Assembly (NCBI GenBank): GCA_018262855.1
Contig: JADFDO010000006.1
Span: forward strand, 93,249 to 157,248
Source of the DNA: Methanolinea sp.
GTDB taxonomy: Archaea; Halobacteriota; Methanomicrobia; Methanomicrobiales; Methanospirillaceae
Direction: 5' to 3'
Length of the DNA stretch: 64,000 nt
The position numbers and the translations under genes were made by a program. How positions within the stretch are numbered: the stretch's first letter is position 1; each line of letters opens with the position of its first letter. Under the pieces are notes generated by a model. It ran no database searches. It was not told the origin of the DNA and saw only the letters and a program-made list of their open reading frames with translations. This document shows, piece by piece, positions 38,702 to 48,708 of the stretch.

Positions 38702-39029
38702 AAGGGATGGATATCCCCTCACCAGGGAATTTCTTTTTAATCTACGACTGGTTCCGGTAGCGTTCGGCCCGCCATGTCTCTCCTTCAGAGACTCTTACGC
38801 AGACCCCGCCGGGAGAGGTTCCCGATCTTGTACGGGACATCAGGTTGAGAAGGTCTCATTCTTAAGATTGCAGCCGACAAGAATCACAGGAACTTTTTTT
38901 CTGATTTATCGCAGATGGAACTTGGTACTCAAGATACCGTCATCTCCGAGATGCCATCGATGGGATGATCTCATGGTTTATAAACGATAAGTCACTACTC
39001 CCTGTGTTTAGAGACCGGGCGCCTGCCGT
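38702..39029 (+). promoter_or_regulatory. 328-bp upstream region of the 8-PAS kinase gene
   Basis: Contains a hairpin (GTCTCT-N5-AGAGAC near 38774) and a TATA box TTTATAAA at 38977-38984, centred about 50 nt before the ATG at 39030. That implies a leader of about 23 bases. No ORF is supported. Confidence 0.5.
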
Positions 39030-42000
39030 ATGATTTCTGTCCTTTATGTTGATGATGAATCACCGCTCCTTGATTTGGCCAGGATTTTCATGGAGAGAAC
39101 GGGGGGTTTCAGGGTCATCACATCGACTTCTGCGAAGGAAGCACTGGAGTCAGAATCAATCGCTTCAGTTGATGCCATCATCTCGGATTACCAGATGCCT
39201 GAGATGGACGGAATCGGTTTTTTAAAAGAGGTCCGGAAAAGGTATCGGGATATCCCATTTATCCTTTTCACCGGCCGCGGACGGGAGGAGGTCGTGATTG
39301 CGGCAATCAACAACGGTGCTGATTTCTACCTCCAGAAGGGCGGCGATCCGAAAGCCCAGTTTGCTGAACTCACCCACAAGGTCATGCATGCGGTACGGAG
39401 ACGGCAGACCGAGATTTCCCTCAGGGAGAGTGAACAGAGGTACCGTGATGTCGTAGAGACTCAGACAGAGTTCATCAGCCGGTTTTTACCGGACGGAACC
39501 CACGTTTTTGCAAACGAGGCATATTGCCGGCATTTCGGAAAGACGCGTAATGAGATCGTAGGTCATACATTCATCCCCCCTGTCCCGGAAGAGGACCAGG
39601 AACTTGTTCGCCGGCATTTTCAATCCTTCTCCGCGGAAAATCCTGTTGGAAGTATCGAGCATCGCGTGATTATGCCCGACGGCAGTATCCGCTGGCACTG
39701 GTGGAACGACCACGCATTTTTTGATACCAATGGCAGGATAGTCGAATTCCAGTCGGTGGGAAAGGACATCACTGATAGGAAACAATATGAGGAGGACCTG
39801 AAACGATCCGAGAATCTCTACCGCACAATTTTTTCCACCACGGGTGCGGCCACAATCATTACTGCACCGGACACTACCATTCTCCTTGCAAACCAGGGCT
39901 GGGAGAACCTGACCGGAGTCCCGCGTGCCGACCAGGAGAACAAGCTCAGCTGGACCATCTTTTTTAACAAGGACGATGTCGAGATGATGGTCCGCTACCA
40001 TCATGCCCGCCGGCAGGACCCATCCCTCGCTCCACCGGTGTATGAGAGCCGGCTTATCGATGTAACGGGTAATTGCCACCACTGCATGGTCCATGTCCAC
40101 ATGATCCCGGGGACCAAAAACAGCGTGGCCTCCCTCGTCGACATCACAGACCTGAAAAACGCGGAGAATGCACTGTACAGGAACGAGGAACGCTACAGGT
40201 CAATTATCAACGATCAGACCGAGATGATCTGCAGGTTCAGGCCCGATGGGACCGTGACCTTTACGAACGATTCCTATAGGCAGTACTTCCATTTTGGATC
40301 CACCACTGCTGATATCGAGGGGAAGAATATCGAGGACCTGATGCTAAAAGGCCCCTACCAGAGAGTTGATGATTTTCTTCTCGGACTCACACCCGAAACG
40401 CCTATCCGCGAGATGGACATCCCGGTAAAGAACAGGGAGGGAGAGCTGGAATGGCAGCACTGGTCGGCGAGGGTTTTTTGTGACAGTAGCGGGACGCCTG
40501 TTGAATACCAGGTGGTGGGCCGGGACATCACGGAGCAGAAGCGGTATTCGGCCGCACTTTCAGACAGCGAGTCCCGGCTTCGTTCGATTATCGAGATGAC
40601 CACGGATTCGATCTCGCTTGTTGATGAGGAGGGGCGGGTGATTGAATGGAATCCTGGTTCCGAAAGGATCTCGGGTATCCGGAAAGAAGACGCCCTTGGC
40701 AGGTACCTCTGGGATCTGACCTACTCGATGGTCCCGAGGGAATCCAGAACCGAGGATCGGCGTGCGGGCATCGAGAGATCGATAAGGACGATGTTCACGA
40801 CGGGCGAACCTGTCTTCAAAGAACCCATGATCATCGAGGCTGAGCGTCCTGATGGCAGCCGGATCTTCACCCGCCAGGTGATCTTCCCGATAAAGACCGG
40901 AAAGGGATACAGGATCGCATCGATTGCCCATGATATTACTGATGAACAGCGATCAGCGGCTGCCATAAAGGAGAGCGAAGCAAAATACCGCGAGCTTGCT
41001 GACCTTCTCCCCATGATGGTGTTCGAACTGGATCTGGAGTTCCGGGTAACCTATGCGAACAGAAATGCCCTTTCGACCCTTGGATTCACCGAGAAGGATC
41101 TGATGGAGGGGATACGGGCAATCGATTTTATCGACAAGGCAGATCAGGGGCGGGTGAGGGAGAATGTCCAGAAATCTCTCCAGGGAATTCCAATCGAACC
41201 GCAGGAATATACCGGACTCCGGAAGGATGGCACCAGGTTCCCGATTCTCATCTATTCATCCCCGATATTCAGAGATGGATCACCGATAGGCTTTCGCGGG
41301 GTCATCATCGATATCACCGAATGGAAGCATCTTGGGAACCGGTTAATGGAGAGCGAGCAGCGGTTCCGTGGTATAGCCGAGCGATCCTCCGACCTGATAT
41401 TTATCCTCGGACAATCCATGAGCCCAACATATGTGTCCCCCTCCTCAAGGTCAATTGTCGGGTATGATCCCGGTGAACTCACGGGAAAGTCTCCGGAGTT
41501 TGCCATGGCAACGATCTTCCAGAGAAGCGGTCCTGAGCTGATGAATGCCGTCAACGCAACAATGGAAGGCCATACGGTCGAAAATGTCGAGATCCAACTC
41601 ACAAAAAAGGATGGGACGCCTGTGTATGTGAGCGTTCACGCAATACCCGTGATGAATGAGGGGGTCCTCGAAGGCGTCCAGGTCACGATGAGGGACATCA
41701 CCCCAGCAAAAAACGCTGAGATCGCATTGCGCGAGAGCGAGGCAAAGTATCGCCTGCTCGCGGAGAATGTCCATGACATGATATGGACTGCAGATCCCGG
41801 GATGAACCTCACCTATATCTCACCATCGGTGCTGGTGCTTCGGGGATACTCCGTAGAAGAGGCAATGGCCCAACCACTATCCGAAGCCCTCACCCCAGAA
41901 TCGCTCCAGGTCTTCGAACGCTCCCGTCTTGAGGGACTGGAGGCAGTGCAGAATGGCAGGACGGATCCCCAGCACCAGTATCTTGAGCTGGAATTCCGTT

Positions 42001-43148
42001 GCAGGGACGGATCGACTGTGTGGACTGAGACAGTTATTACACCTGCAATTGACAGGGAAGGGATACTCACGGGCGTTGTTGGTGTCACGCGCGATATATC
42101 GTGGAGAAGGAAGGCGGAACTGGCGCTCCGTGATTCCGAACAAAAATTCTCGACAGTCTTCAGGAGCAGCCCTGTCTCGCTCACGCTTGTCTCTGCAAAA
42201 GACGGTATCTGTGTGGACGTGAATGATGCCTTTGTAAGGGAATCAGGGTATTCGCGGGAAGATGTGATCGGACGAATTGCCAGTGAGATCGGTCTTTTTG
42301 CTGATCCCTCTGAAGCTGATCAAGTTTTCACGATCTTGAAGAGCCACGGCCAGGTGAAAAATATGGAGATCCGATTCCGGACAAAAAGCGGGGAGATCCA
42401 GACATGCCTCTTTTCTGCCTCCATTATCCACATGGGGAATGATATGTTCGTCCTCTCAGGCGTCGAAAATATCACGCCACGAAAGAGCATGGAGAATGCG
42501 CTTCGACTCGCAAACCGTCAGCTGAACCTGCTCGGTGGAATCACCCGGCATGATATCCTGAACAAGGTTTCCATTATTCTCGGATATGTCGAGATTGCGA
42601 AGGAAGAGGTGAGCGAGCCCTCAATCCTTGATTATCTCAAAAAGATTGAAGCCGCAACCCGTGCCATCCAGTCTCAGATAGACTTCACCCGGATGTATAA
42701 GGATCTTGGGACACGGCAACCCCAGTGGATCGCCCTTGCCTCCGCCATACCGTATCACCACGTCCCGTCCCATATCTCGTTGAAGGTCGATATTAAGGGC
42801 ATTGATCTCAATGCAGATCCTATGCTCGAGAAGGTGTTTTACAACCTGCTCGACAACTCGATCCGGCACGGGGAGAGGGTGACCGAGATCCATGTTTCAT
42901 CCCTTATGTCGGGCCAGAACCTTGCGGTGGTCTGGGAGGACAACGGCATCGGGATCCCGGCCGATGAGAAGGAGAAGATTTTTGAAAGGGGTTATGGGAA
43001 AAATACCGGGCTCGGTATGTTCCTAGTCAGGGAAATCCTCTCCCTGACAGGGATTACGATTCAAGAGACAGGGGAGCCAGGCAAGGGGGTAAGGTTCGAG
43101 ATGATCGTACCCAGGGGCGGATTCCGGAGCTCCAGGGAATTACCATAA
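39030..43148 (+). CDS. REC-PAS(8)-histidine kinase
   Basis: A 1372-residue soluble sensor kinase. It has an N-terminal receiver (Asp53 in IISDYQMPEMDG), then about eight PAS domains in series (about 140-1150) and the kinase core: His1174 in ITRHD, N box LLDNSIRHG (Asn1276), G1 EDNGIGIP and G2 GLGMFL. PAS-linked PAC motifs such as VDITD and RDITP occur between domains. PAS1 of this protein (TEFISRFLPDGTHVFANEAYC) closely resembles PAS5 of the kinase at 107-4231. Such similarity between different positions in paralogues points to domain shuffling. There is no transmembrane segment. The signal is unknown. Confidence 0.94.
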   Translation: MISVLYVDDESPLLDLARIFMERTGGFRVITSTSAKEALESESIASVDAIISDYQMPEMDGIGFLKEVRKRYRDIPFILFTGRGREEVVIAAINNGADFYLQKGGDPKAQFAELTHKVMHAVRRRQTEISLRESEQRYRDVVETQTEFISRFLPDGTHVFANEAYCRHFGKTRNEIVGHTFIPPVPEEDQELVRRHFQSFSAENPVGSIEHRVIMPDGSIRWHWWNDHAFFDTNGRIVEFQSVGKDITDRKQYEEDLKRSENLYRTIFSTTGAATIITAPDTTILLANQGWENLTGVPRADQENKLSWTIFFNKDDVEMMVRYHHARRQDPSLAPPVYESRLIDVTGNCHHCMVHVHMIPGTKNSVASLVDITDLKNAENALYRNEERYRSIINDQTEMICRFRPDGTVTFTNDSYRQYFHFGSTTADIEGKNIEDLMLKGPYQRVDDFLLGLTPETPIREMDIPVKNREGELEWQHWSARVFCDSSGTPVEYQVVGRDITEQKRYSAALSDSESRLRSIIEMTTDSISLVDEEGRVIEWNPGSERISGIRKEDALGRYLWDLTYSMVPRESRTEDRRAGIERSIRTMFTTGEPVFKEPMIIEAERPDGSRIFTRQVIFPIKTGKGYRIASIAHDITDEQRSAAAIKESEAKYRELADLLPMMVFELDLEFRVTYANRNALSTLGFTEKDLMEGIRAIDFIDKADQGRVRENVQKSLQGIPIEPQEYTGLRKDGTRFPILIYSSPIFRDGSPIGFRGVIIDITEWKHLGNRLMESEQRFRGIAERSSDLIFILGQSMSPTYVSPSSRSIVGYDPGELTGKSPEFAMATIFQRSGPELMNAVNATMEGHTVENVEIQLTKKDGTPVYVSVHAIPVMNEGVLEGVQVTMRDITPAKNAEIALRESEAKYRLLAENVHDMIWTADPGMNLTYISPSVLVLRGYSVEEAMAQPLSEALTPESLQVFERSRLEGLEAVQNGRTDPQHQYLELEFRCRDGSTVWTETVITPAIDREGILTGVVGVTRDISWRRKAELALRDSEQKFSTVFRSSPVSLTLVSAKDGICVDVNDAFVRESGYSREDVIGRIASEIGLFADPSEADQVFTILKSHGQVKNMEIRFRTKSGEIQTCLFSASIIHMGNDMFVLSGVENITPRKSMENALRLANRQLNLLGGITRHDILNKVSIILGYVEIAKEEVSEPSILDYLKKIEAATRAIQSQIDFTRMYKDLGTRQPQWIALASAIPYHHVPSHISLKVDIKGIDLNADPMLEKVFYNLLDNSIRHGERVTEIHVSSLMSGQNLAVVWEDNGIGIPADEKEKIFERGYGKNTGLGMFLVREILSLTGITIQETGEPGKGVRFEMIVPRGGFRSSRELP

Positions 43149-43163
43149 TACTCATGGTTCTCC

Positions 43164-44480
43164 TCACCCTCTGACATCCCCTTTTCCCCTCATCGCTGAG
43201 GCGATGATCGCAGGCATCGTGATTGCTGCAGAGATCAGGAAGACGAGGCTGATCCCGCGTGTGAACGCGATCTGGGCAGCGACCGGCATCACCGCTCCGC
43301 CGAGGACGAACATATCCATCATCTCTTCGAGCGGCATAGTCCCCATGATCAGGGGAGTGGCGATGGCCATCGAAATAACCATCCCCGCATTGTTCAAAAA
43401 AGCCCGGATCGATGATGCAGCACCACGGCGGTCTACCCGGACTGCTGCCATGATCGCACCGGTATTCGGCGGCTGGAAGAGGCCTGATCCGAAGTTATTG
43501 ACAAACATCCACAGGGCAAGAACCGGATATGGGGTATCGAACTGCATTGTTGCAAGGCCCAGGAGACCGGCAAAGGAGACGATGAGGCCAAGCGTGCTGA
43601 TCTCACGCGAACCGTAATGATCGGAGAGCCATCCTCCGATTGGTCCAGCCACTGCAAGTGCGGCCGCAGCAGGGATGATGAGGATACTGGCAGTCAGGGG
43701 ATCGCACCCTTTTGGTCCCTGGAAGAAGAGGATCAGGAGGATCATCACTGCACCTCGTGCGACTGAGTTGATGAGGGCTGAGAGCTGGCCGTAAAAGAAG
43801 ATCCGGTCTGAAAAGAGAGAGAGATCGATGAGGGGGGAGGGGGATCTCTTTTCGTGCCTGAAAAATGCAATTCCACTAATCAGTGCGACAGCAAGGGCAA
43901 TCAGCATGGGAGGCGAAGTCCAGCCAACAATGAATGCCACCGAGATATAGATCATTCCGGTCACGAATGCAATGGTAAAGTAGATCATGCCCTGTGTATC
44001 GAACCGTTCTTTTGCGGAAAACTCTCCGGGTTCCCGTAACTTCTTCTGGGCCCACCATGTCGCTGCGATTCCAATCGGGATATTGAAAAAGAAGTTCAGC
44101 CGCCAGTCGACAATCGTCAGGATACCCCCAAGGATCGGTCCGAAGACAAAGGCCGCAGCCGCAATCATGGAGATGATCCCCATTGCCCGGCCAAGTTCGT
44201 TCCGCTTGAACGCATCCGCCACAATGATCGTCCCATTGGAGATAAGAAGGGAGCCACCAAGTGCCTGGATGATCCGGAATCCGATCAGCTGCGTGATATC
44301 CGCCGCAAGTCCGCAGAACAGTGATCCGACGGTAAAGATCGCGAGACCACCGACATACAACCGTTTCCTCCCGTGGATATCTGCGAGCCGGCCCCAGGCA
44401 GGTGCGAGGATGGTCATGATCAGCATGTAACTGATCAGGACCCACATGACGCCAATAAGATCGGTGTGGAGATCGACCAT
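43164..44480 (-). CDS. MFS drug/efflux transporter, N terminus uncertain
   Basis: A 438-residue major facilitator of the DHA2/EmrB type with the motif A-like GRLADIHGRKRLYVGG. From the ATG at 44480 it has only part of the first membrane helix. In the same frame, upstream codons (44481 to about 44570) encode a convincing first helix (WIALSIASLGTLLGVLNAST). No ATG, GTG or TTG precedes it before the stop at 44634-44636. An ATG in the next frame at 44629, behind GGATAGG, would supply a start if there were a one-base shift near 44597-44605. The gene may be frameshifted, mis-sequenced or use an unusual start. It converges on the kinase gene (15 bases). Confidence 0.78.
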   Translation of the reverse strand: MVDLHTDLIGVMWVLISYMLIMTILAPAWGRLADIHGRKRLYVGGLAIFTVGSLFCGLAADITQLIGFRIIQALGGSLLISNGTIIVADAFKRNELGRAMGIISMIAAAAFVFGPILGGILTIVDWRLNFFFNIPIGIAATWWAQKKLREPGEFSAKERFDTQGMIYFTIAFVTGMIYISVAFIVGWTSPPMLIALAVALISGIAFFRHEKRSPSPLIDLSLFSDRIFFYGQLSALINSVARGAVMILLILFFQGPKGCDPLTASILIIPAAAALAVAGPIGGWLSDHYGSREISTLGLIVSFAGLLGLATMQFDTPYPVLALWMFVNNFGSGLFQPPNTGAIMAAVRVDRRGAASSIRAFLNNAGMVISMAIATPLIMGTMPLEEMMDMFVLGGAVMPVAAQIAFTRGISLVFLISAAITMPAIIASAMRGKGDVRG

Positions 44481-44700
44481 GATGGTCGGCAGTGCAATGA
44501 TCAGGGTGCTTGCGTTGAGGACTCCTAAAAGGGTCCCGAGCGAGGCGATGGAGAGTGCAATCCACCGGTATGTGTCATTGTTGCCTTTCGGATTCAGAGT
44601 AACAGATCCGGGTCTATGATGTGGGTCATGGTCCTATCCACCAGTGCACCTGGGTATCGTGTATTCCCTGGCTGATACCTCCGGCAGGATGGGGATGGTA

Positions 44701-47040
44701 TCACCCTGCTTCTGTTGAAGGAGAAGGTGACATCTCATCCTGCTTCATGGTATCCTTCTCAAACCTCCCTATCACCGAGAGGACTGCCGGCATGACGAAA
44801 ATGGCGCCAGCAAGCGAGAAACCGACAGCAATCAGCGTAGTAATGCCAAAATTGCTGATGATCGGGAAAGTTGCGAGGCAAAGTGCCGAAAAACCGAAAA
44901 AAGTCGCAAGACCCGAGACCGTAATCGCCGTCCCTATCTTGTGGACACTCTCCTTGATTGCGGCGAGATTGTCATGCAGGCGTTCCTTCTCTTCTGCATA
45001 ACGCTCCATGACGAGAATGGTATACTCAGCCGCAACACCTATCGTCATTGACCCGAGCGTTGCGGTCAGCGGGGTGTAGGGAATAGAGAGCACATACATG
45101 GCGAGTGCATTCCAGCCGACAACGAAGATGATGGGGATCATGGGGGATACCGCATGGAGGTGCCGGTATACAAGGACCAGGAAGAGGAAGACCAAGAAAA
45201 ATCCAAGATAGGTCATGACTTCCTTGGAATCTGTCAGTCCTGACAGCAGAGAGGTGAACATGTCAAAACTCCCGGTGGGAACAACACTGATCCCGATCGG
45301 AGGATCAAGAAACGCAATTTCACTTACCATCTGCTTTTTGAGGGTGTTCCGCTGCGTCATATCAAGATCGATGGTACTGAATTTTATCACTGCACTCATC
45401 GAACCGCTCAAATACTGCTCCCTGGTAGCCTCAGGGATTGATCTCAGGACTTCATCGAGCTCGGCCTGCGTTTCTGGCATTGCTCCGCCATTGGATGTGA
45501 GGATAGTGGTGACAATGCTCTTTGCACCAGTGAGTTCTGGGTGATGCGAGAGTTCGTACTCCTGGAACCCTGCAATCCACCGCATTGTATCGAGATCTGT
45601 TGAATATCCCCGGATATAAAAATCGGCCGTACTGGTTGCCCCTATGATGCGGGTGACCTTGTCAATGTTGATCTTTGCCGGCATGTCTCCCGGAACAAAA
45701 GAGTCCTCGCTGGTCTGGACCGGGATGAGGGGATCGACATAGAACCCGACAAATGCGATACACCCGGCAAGAAGGAGGAGAGGGAGGGGATTTTTCGCGA
45801 TCTTTACTGAAACATCAGTGAGGAACTTCCCGTATGAGAAAGATTTTTTCTTTCCATTCTTTCCATTCCTGGAGAGGGGACTGTTATTCGGAGGGTCCAT
45901 GACGAAATCGCACGCATCGGTACCGACCGCATAGCACGTCTCCGTTTTGGGTTGTTTGGGCTTGTACTTTAACAGGAGGCAGAGTGTAGGCACGCCGATA
46001 CAGGACGCCCAGAATGAGGTAAATATTCCGATGATAGCCACCATGCCAAACGATCGGATCATGGGTATCTCGGAGACGAACATTGCCACAAATCCCATGC
46101 AGGTGGCAAGCATCGCATACAGAACGGCGGGGCCAGTCCTCGTCACAGTCATGAACACCGCGTCCTCGAGCGATCCCTTTCTGGCCTCTTCGTCAAACCG
46201 TGCATGGAACTGGATCGCATAATCGATGCCAAGCCCTATAAGAACAGGGAACGCTCCGATTACCGCCATGTTTATCCCGACGCTGGCAAGGCCCATCAGA
46301 CCGAGGGATGTCACAAGGCCGATCCCCACCAGGAGGACCGGCATAAACCGGTACCGGACGTAGGCAAACAGAATCCCCATAACAATGACCATCAGGATCA
46401 TAGCCCCGCCAATGAGGACGCCCATGTTACTCTCCATCCCTTCACTCATCTGCTGCATAAACGCAGGTGATCCAGAGATTTCTACCGTCACACCCGGTGG
46501 CTTTTCGGTATTGTCCACCACTGAATTCACATTGTTCAGGACTGATTCCTGCACATCATCAGACAACCCTTCCTGGAGCTGGACCTGGACAAGGGTGAGA
46601 CTATTTGATGGTATTAAAAGACCGCGCGTTTCCGAGGGGAGCAGGTTGACGATCTGTTCGATCTCAGCCTTCGATGTGGGTAGAGTTCCCCCATTGGCGC
46701 TTTTCAGGAAATCGACAATACTCTGAGATCCTTTGACATTCTGCTGCTGCCTGAGATCCTCTTCAAGAAGGTCAATGTAGGTAAGGATCTCAGGATTCAG
46801 AGGATTCGCAGTCTCGACGATGAGGATGATTGTCGAATCGGATTGGAAATTATCCGCATATTCTGAATAAATAATTCCTTTTTCGGAATTTTTATCGAGA
46901 TATGTCTTCCATCCAGTCTCCATAGTGATCTGGGTCATACCGTAAAGGGCAACACAAAAAAGGGTGAAAACCAGTGCGGCTACCAACAGTGGCCTGCGGT
47001 TTATCATGCGTGCAATGCCTTCAAAGATCTTTGCTATCAT
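44701..47040 (-). CDS. HAE3/MMPL-type RND transporter, copy 1
   Basis: A 779-residue membrane protein of the hydrophobe/amphiphile efflux-3 (MMPL) RND family. It has two homologous halves, each an N-terminal helix, a large extracellular loop and a five-helix bundle, for about 12 helices. The Asp-containing RND motifs are GLGIDYAIQF and, in the second half, GVAAEYTILVMERYAEEKERL. Known family members move lipids or hopanoids; the archaeal substrate is unknown. It follows a COG1361 gene by 113 bases, in an intercistronic gap with a hairpin. It resembles the transporter at 49888-52203 throughout. Confidence 0.92.
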   Translation of the reverse strand: MIAKIFEGIARMINRRPLLVAALVFTLFCVALYGMTQITMETGWKTYLDKNSEKGIIYSEYADNFQSDSTIILIVETANPLNPEILTYIDLLEEDLRQQQNVKGSQSIVDFLKSANGGTLPTSKAEIEQIVNLLPSETRGLLIPSNSLTLVQVQLQEGLSDDVQESVLNNVNSVVDNTEKPPGVTVEISGSPAFMQQMSEGMESNMGVLIGGAMILMVIVMGILFAYVRYRFMPVLLVGIGLVTSLGLMGLASVGINMAVIGAFPVLIGLGIDYAIQFHARFDEEARKGSLEDAVFMTVTRTGPAVLYAMLATCMGFVAMFVSEIPMIRSFGMVAIIGIFTSFWASCIGVPTLCLLLKYKPKQPKTETCYAVGTDACDFVMDPPNNSPLSRNGKNGKKKSFSYGKFLTDVSVKIAKNPLPLLLLAGCIAFVGFYVDPLIPVQTSEDSFVPGDMPAKINIDKVTRIIGATSTADFYIRGYSTDLDTMRWIAGFQEYELSHHPELTGAKSIVTTILTSNGGAMPETQAELDEVLRSIPEATREQYLSGSMSAVIKFSTIDLDMTQRNTLKKQMVSEIAFLDPPIGISVVPTGSFDMFTSLLSGLTDSKEVMTYLGFFLVFLFLVLVYRHLHAVSPMIPIIFVVGWNALAMYVLSIPYTPLTATLGSMTIGVAAEYTILVMERYAEEKERLHDNLAAIKESVHKIGTAITVSGLATFFGFSALCLATFPIISNFGITTLIAVGFSLAGAIFVMPAVLSVIGRFEKDTMKQDEMSPSPSTEAG

Positions 47041-47107
47041 TCCAATCCCGGAATCCTGGTGCGTATATCCTGATGTTTGTAGAATGCCTTTTCTCTCTCG
47101 AATACCT

Positions 47108-47137
47108 GCATCCCGGGAAAAAATATGCCCGGGATGC
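47108..47137 (-). terminator. Intercistronic hairpin between COG1361 and RND genes
   Basis: A perfect 10-bp inverted repeat (GCATCCCGGG at 47108-47117, CCCGGGATGC at 47128-47137) with an A/T-rich 10-base loop. In the transcript the loop contains six U residues. It could be an attenuator, a partial terminator or a processing site that sets unequal levels of the two proteins. Confidence 0.55.
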
Positions 47138-47153
47138 CGTTATCACTGCATAC

Positions 47154-48515
47154 TTATTTTTTCTGGCGGCGCTGGTAGTACCAATACCCTCCTCCGATAA
47201 GGAGGACTGCAATGATACCTATTGTGAGAATGATTCCAGTTTTGCTCCCTTCTATAACGGTGATCTGGACCTTTATCGGGTCAGATATGATACTATTGTC
47301 AAGGGCATCCCTGTACTGTATCTCGGAATCGAGTCCGTACTCCTTTTTGTTTGCCGAGCTGTCAACAGAGATCTCGAATGATGCCTCCGTCGTTTCACCG
47401 GGGGCGAGGGTTCCTAAGTAGGCTGAATCATCATCACTGGTAAAGGGATCGACGGCACTGATACGTGCCTGGGCATCGTAGATTGTAGCGCCGCCGGTAT
47501 TTTGATACTGTATTGTGATGACTTTTTTCTGGCCTGGTGAGATCTGAACGGGATCAGAAATGATAGCAAATCCCACCTTTTCACCGACCGGTATACCTAT
47601 AGTCGTCCATTTCGTGTCTACACTATCCCCTTCATAATTCTCATAATTGATATACACGTCCAGAGGGTATGACTTGCTTTCCGCGTCGCTTTTCACCGAA
47701 ATCTTGAAAGTTGACGTGATTTCAGCTCCTGCGGGAAAATCGCCGATAAAAGTACTGCTATCCGTCGGGATAACTGGGCTATTGTCACTGCGGGCGACCT
47801 TGAGCACCGCCTTTTTCCCGTCTTCCTGCCCTGTATTCTGTATCACCAGGGTCAGGTATCCTTCCGTTCCCGCATTGATGTGTTCGGTATCGGACGAGAT
47901 GATCGAGAACTGCAGTTCCGGCATGATCTTTACCGGGAGCGTGAGAGTCTCATCCTCTTCCCTGTATCGGTACTGGATAGTATCGGTCCCGTACTGGTCG
48001 GCCATCCACAGATAGGTGTACTTGACGTTCAGGGGCAGATCAAAAATACCCGCAGTTGCATTCCTGGGGACCTTCACATTGAAATTCACGAGAATACTGC
48101 TACCTCCCTTGAGATCGCCAATCATCTGGGGATCACTCTTGATGATGATGGGGGAATCACCTTGACCGAGAGTGACCATCATCAGTTTTGCGGTGTTTGG
48201 CAGATCATCCCGGTCGATGATGCCAGACTGAACGAATTTATATTCATTCAGACCCTGGTTCTGGAGCCGCACTGCAATAGTTGCTTCGTCACCTGGACTG
48301 AATTCATTAGTCCCTGAAACTGCGGCAGTAAGTTCCGGCGATCCAGCCATGTATTTTTCCCCTGCACTGACAGGTACGATGACAATACATGCAAGAATGA
48401 GGGGAATAAGCATCTCATATCCCAATCTGCTCAACTGTGGTCCAGATCTGGTATTGCAGGGATGGGATGTTCGATTAATGGGATAAAATCCCGAAATTTT
48501 ATCTATACTGAACAT
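47154..48515 (-). CDS. COG1361-type surface protein, C-terminal anchor (copy 1)
   Basis: A 453-residue exported protein of the COG1361 (S-layer/CARDB-like) type. A hydrophobic signal (about 36-53) is followed by three repeats of a beta-sandwich with an NxG motif (LQNQG, IQNTG, YQNTGGA). A C-terminal membrane helix (about 430-447) and a basic tail (YYQRRQKK) end it. It probably sits outside the membrane and may serve as adaptor for the RND transporter downstream. The ATG at 48515 has AAGGAG ahead; a further ATG directly before the signal is an alternative. A palindrome (48532-48551) lies just upstream. Confidence 0.87.
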   Translation of the reverse strand: MFSIDKISGFYPINRTSHPCNTRSGPQLSRLGYEMLIPLILACIVIVPVSAGEKYMAGSPELTAAVSGTNEFSPGDEATIAVRLQNQGLNEYKFVQSGIIDRDDLPNTAKLMMVTLGQGDSPIIIKSDPQMIGDLKGGSSILVNFNVKVPRNATAGIFDLPLNVKYTYLWMADQYGTDTIQYRYREEDETLTLPVKIMPELQFSIISSDTEHINAGTEGYLTLVIQNTGQEDGKKAVLKVARSDNSPVIPTDSSTFIGDFPAGAEITSTFKISVKSDAESKSYPLDVYINYENYEGDSVDTKWTTIGIPVGEKVGFAIISDPVQISPGQKKVITIQYQNTGGATIYDAQARISAVDPFTSDDDSAYLGTLAPGETTEASFEISVDSSANKKEYGLDSEIQYRDALDNSIISDPIKVQITVIEGSKTGIILTIGIIAVLLIGGGYWYYQRRQKK

Positions 48516-48531
48516 TTTTGTCTCCTTTTTA

Positions 48532-48551
48532 GTAGTAATAATTTTTACTAC
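48532..48551. promoter_or_regulatory. Palindrome O1, GTWGT-N10-ACWAC
   Basis: GTAGT-aataattttt-ACTAC, inside the larger inverted repeat GTAGTAA-N6-TTACTAC. It lies between the divergent COG1361 and trmB genes and covers the likely TATA region of the former. It has the same geometry as O2 and O3 and is a candidate binding site for the adjacent TrmB regulator. Confidence 0.6.
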
Positions 48552-48600
48552 AATTGTTCTCATTATGTCACCGTGGATCCATAAAAAGGTTCCTGAAAAA

Positions 48601-48620
48601 GTTGTAAATATTTTAACAAC
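48601..48620. promoter_or_regulatory. Palindrome O2, GTWGT-N10-ACWAC
   Basis: GTTGT-aaatatttta-ACAAC, with one further paired base on each side. The A/T centre could also be the TATA box of trmB. Because this site would fall within the coding region if translation began at 48565, the true trmB start is probably later (48709). Suggests autoregulation. Confidence 0.6.
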
Positions 48621-48708
48621 TAAACAAAATTTGAAGGAACCAAAACAAATTCACTCTACTGGCATTAGAATTCACATTTCCGGGAAGGAGTGTAACAATC
48701 GATGCGAA

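Noticed and set aside
43876..44565. 229-codon ORF over the MFS gene
   Set aside because: It is the shifted reading frame of the transporter, rich in His/Arg/Cys as expected for a shadow frame.
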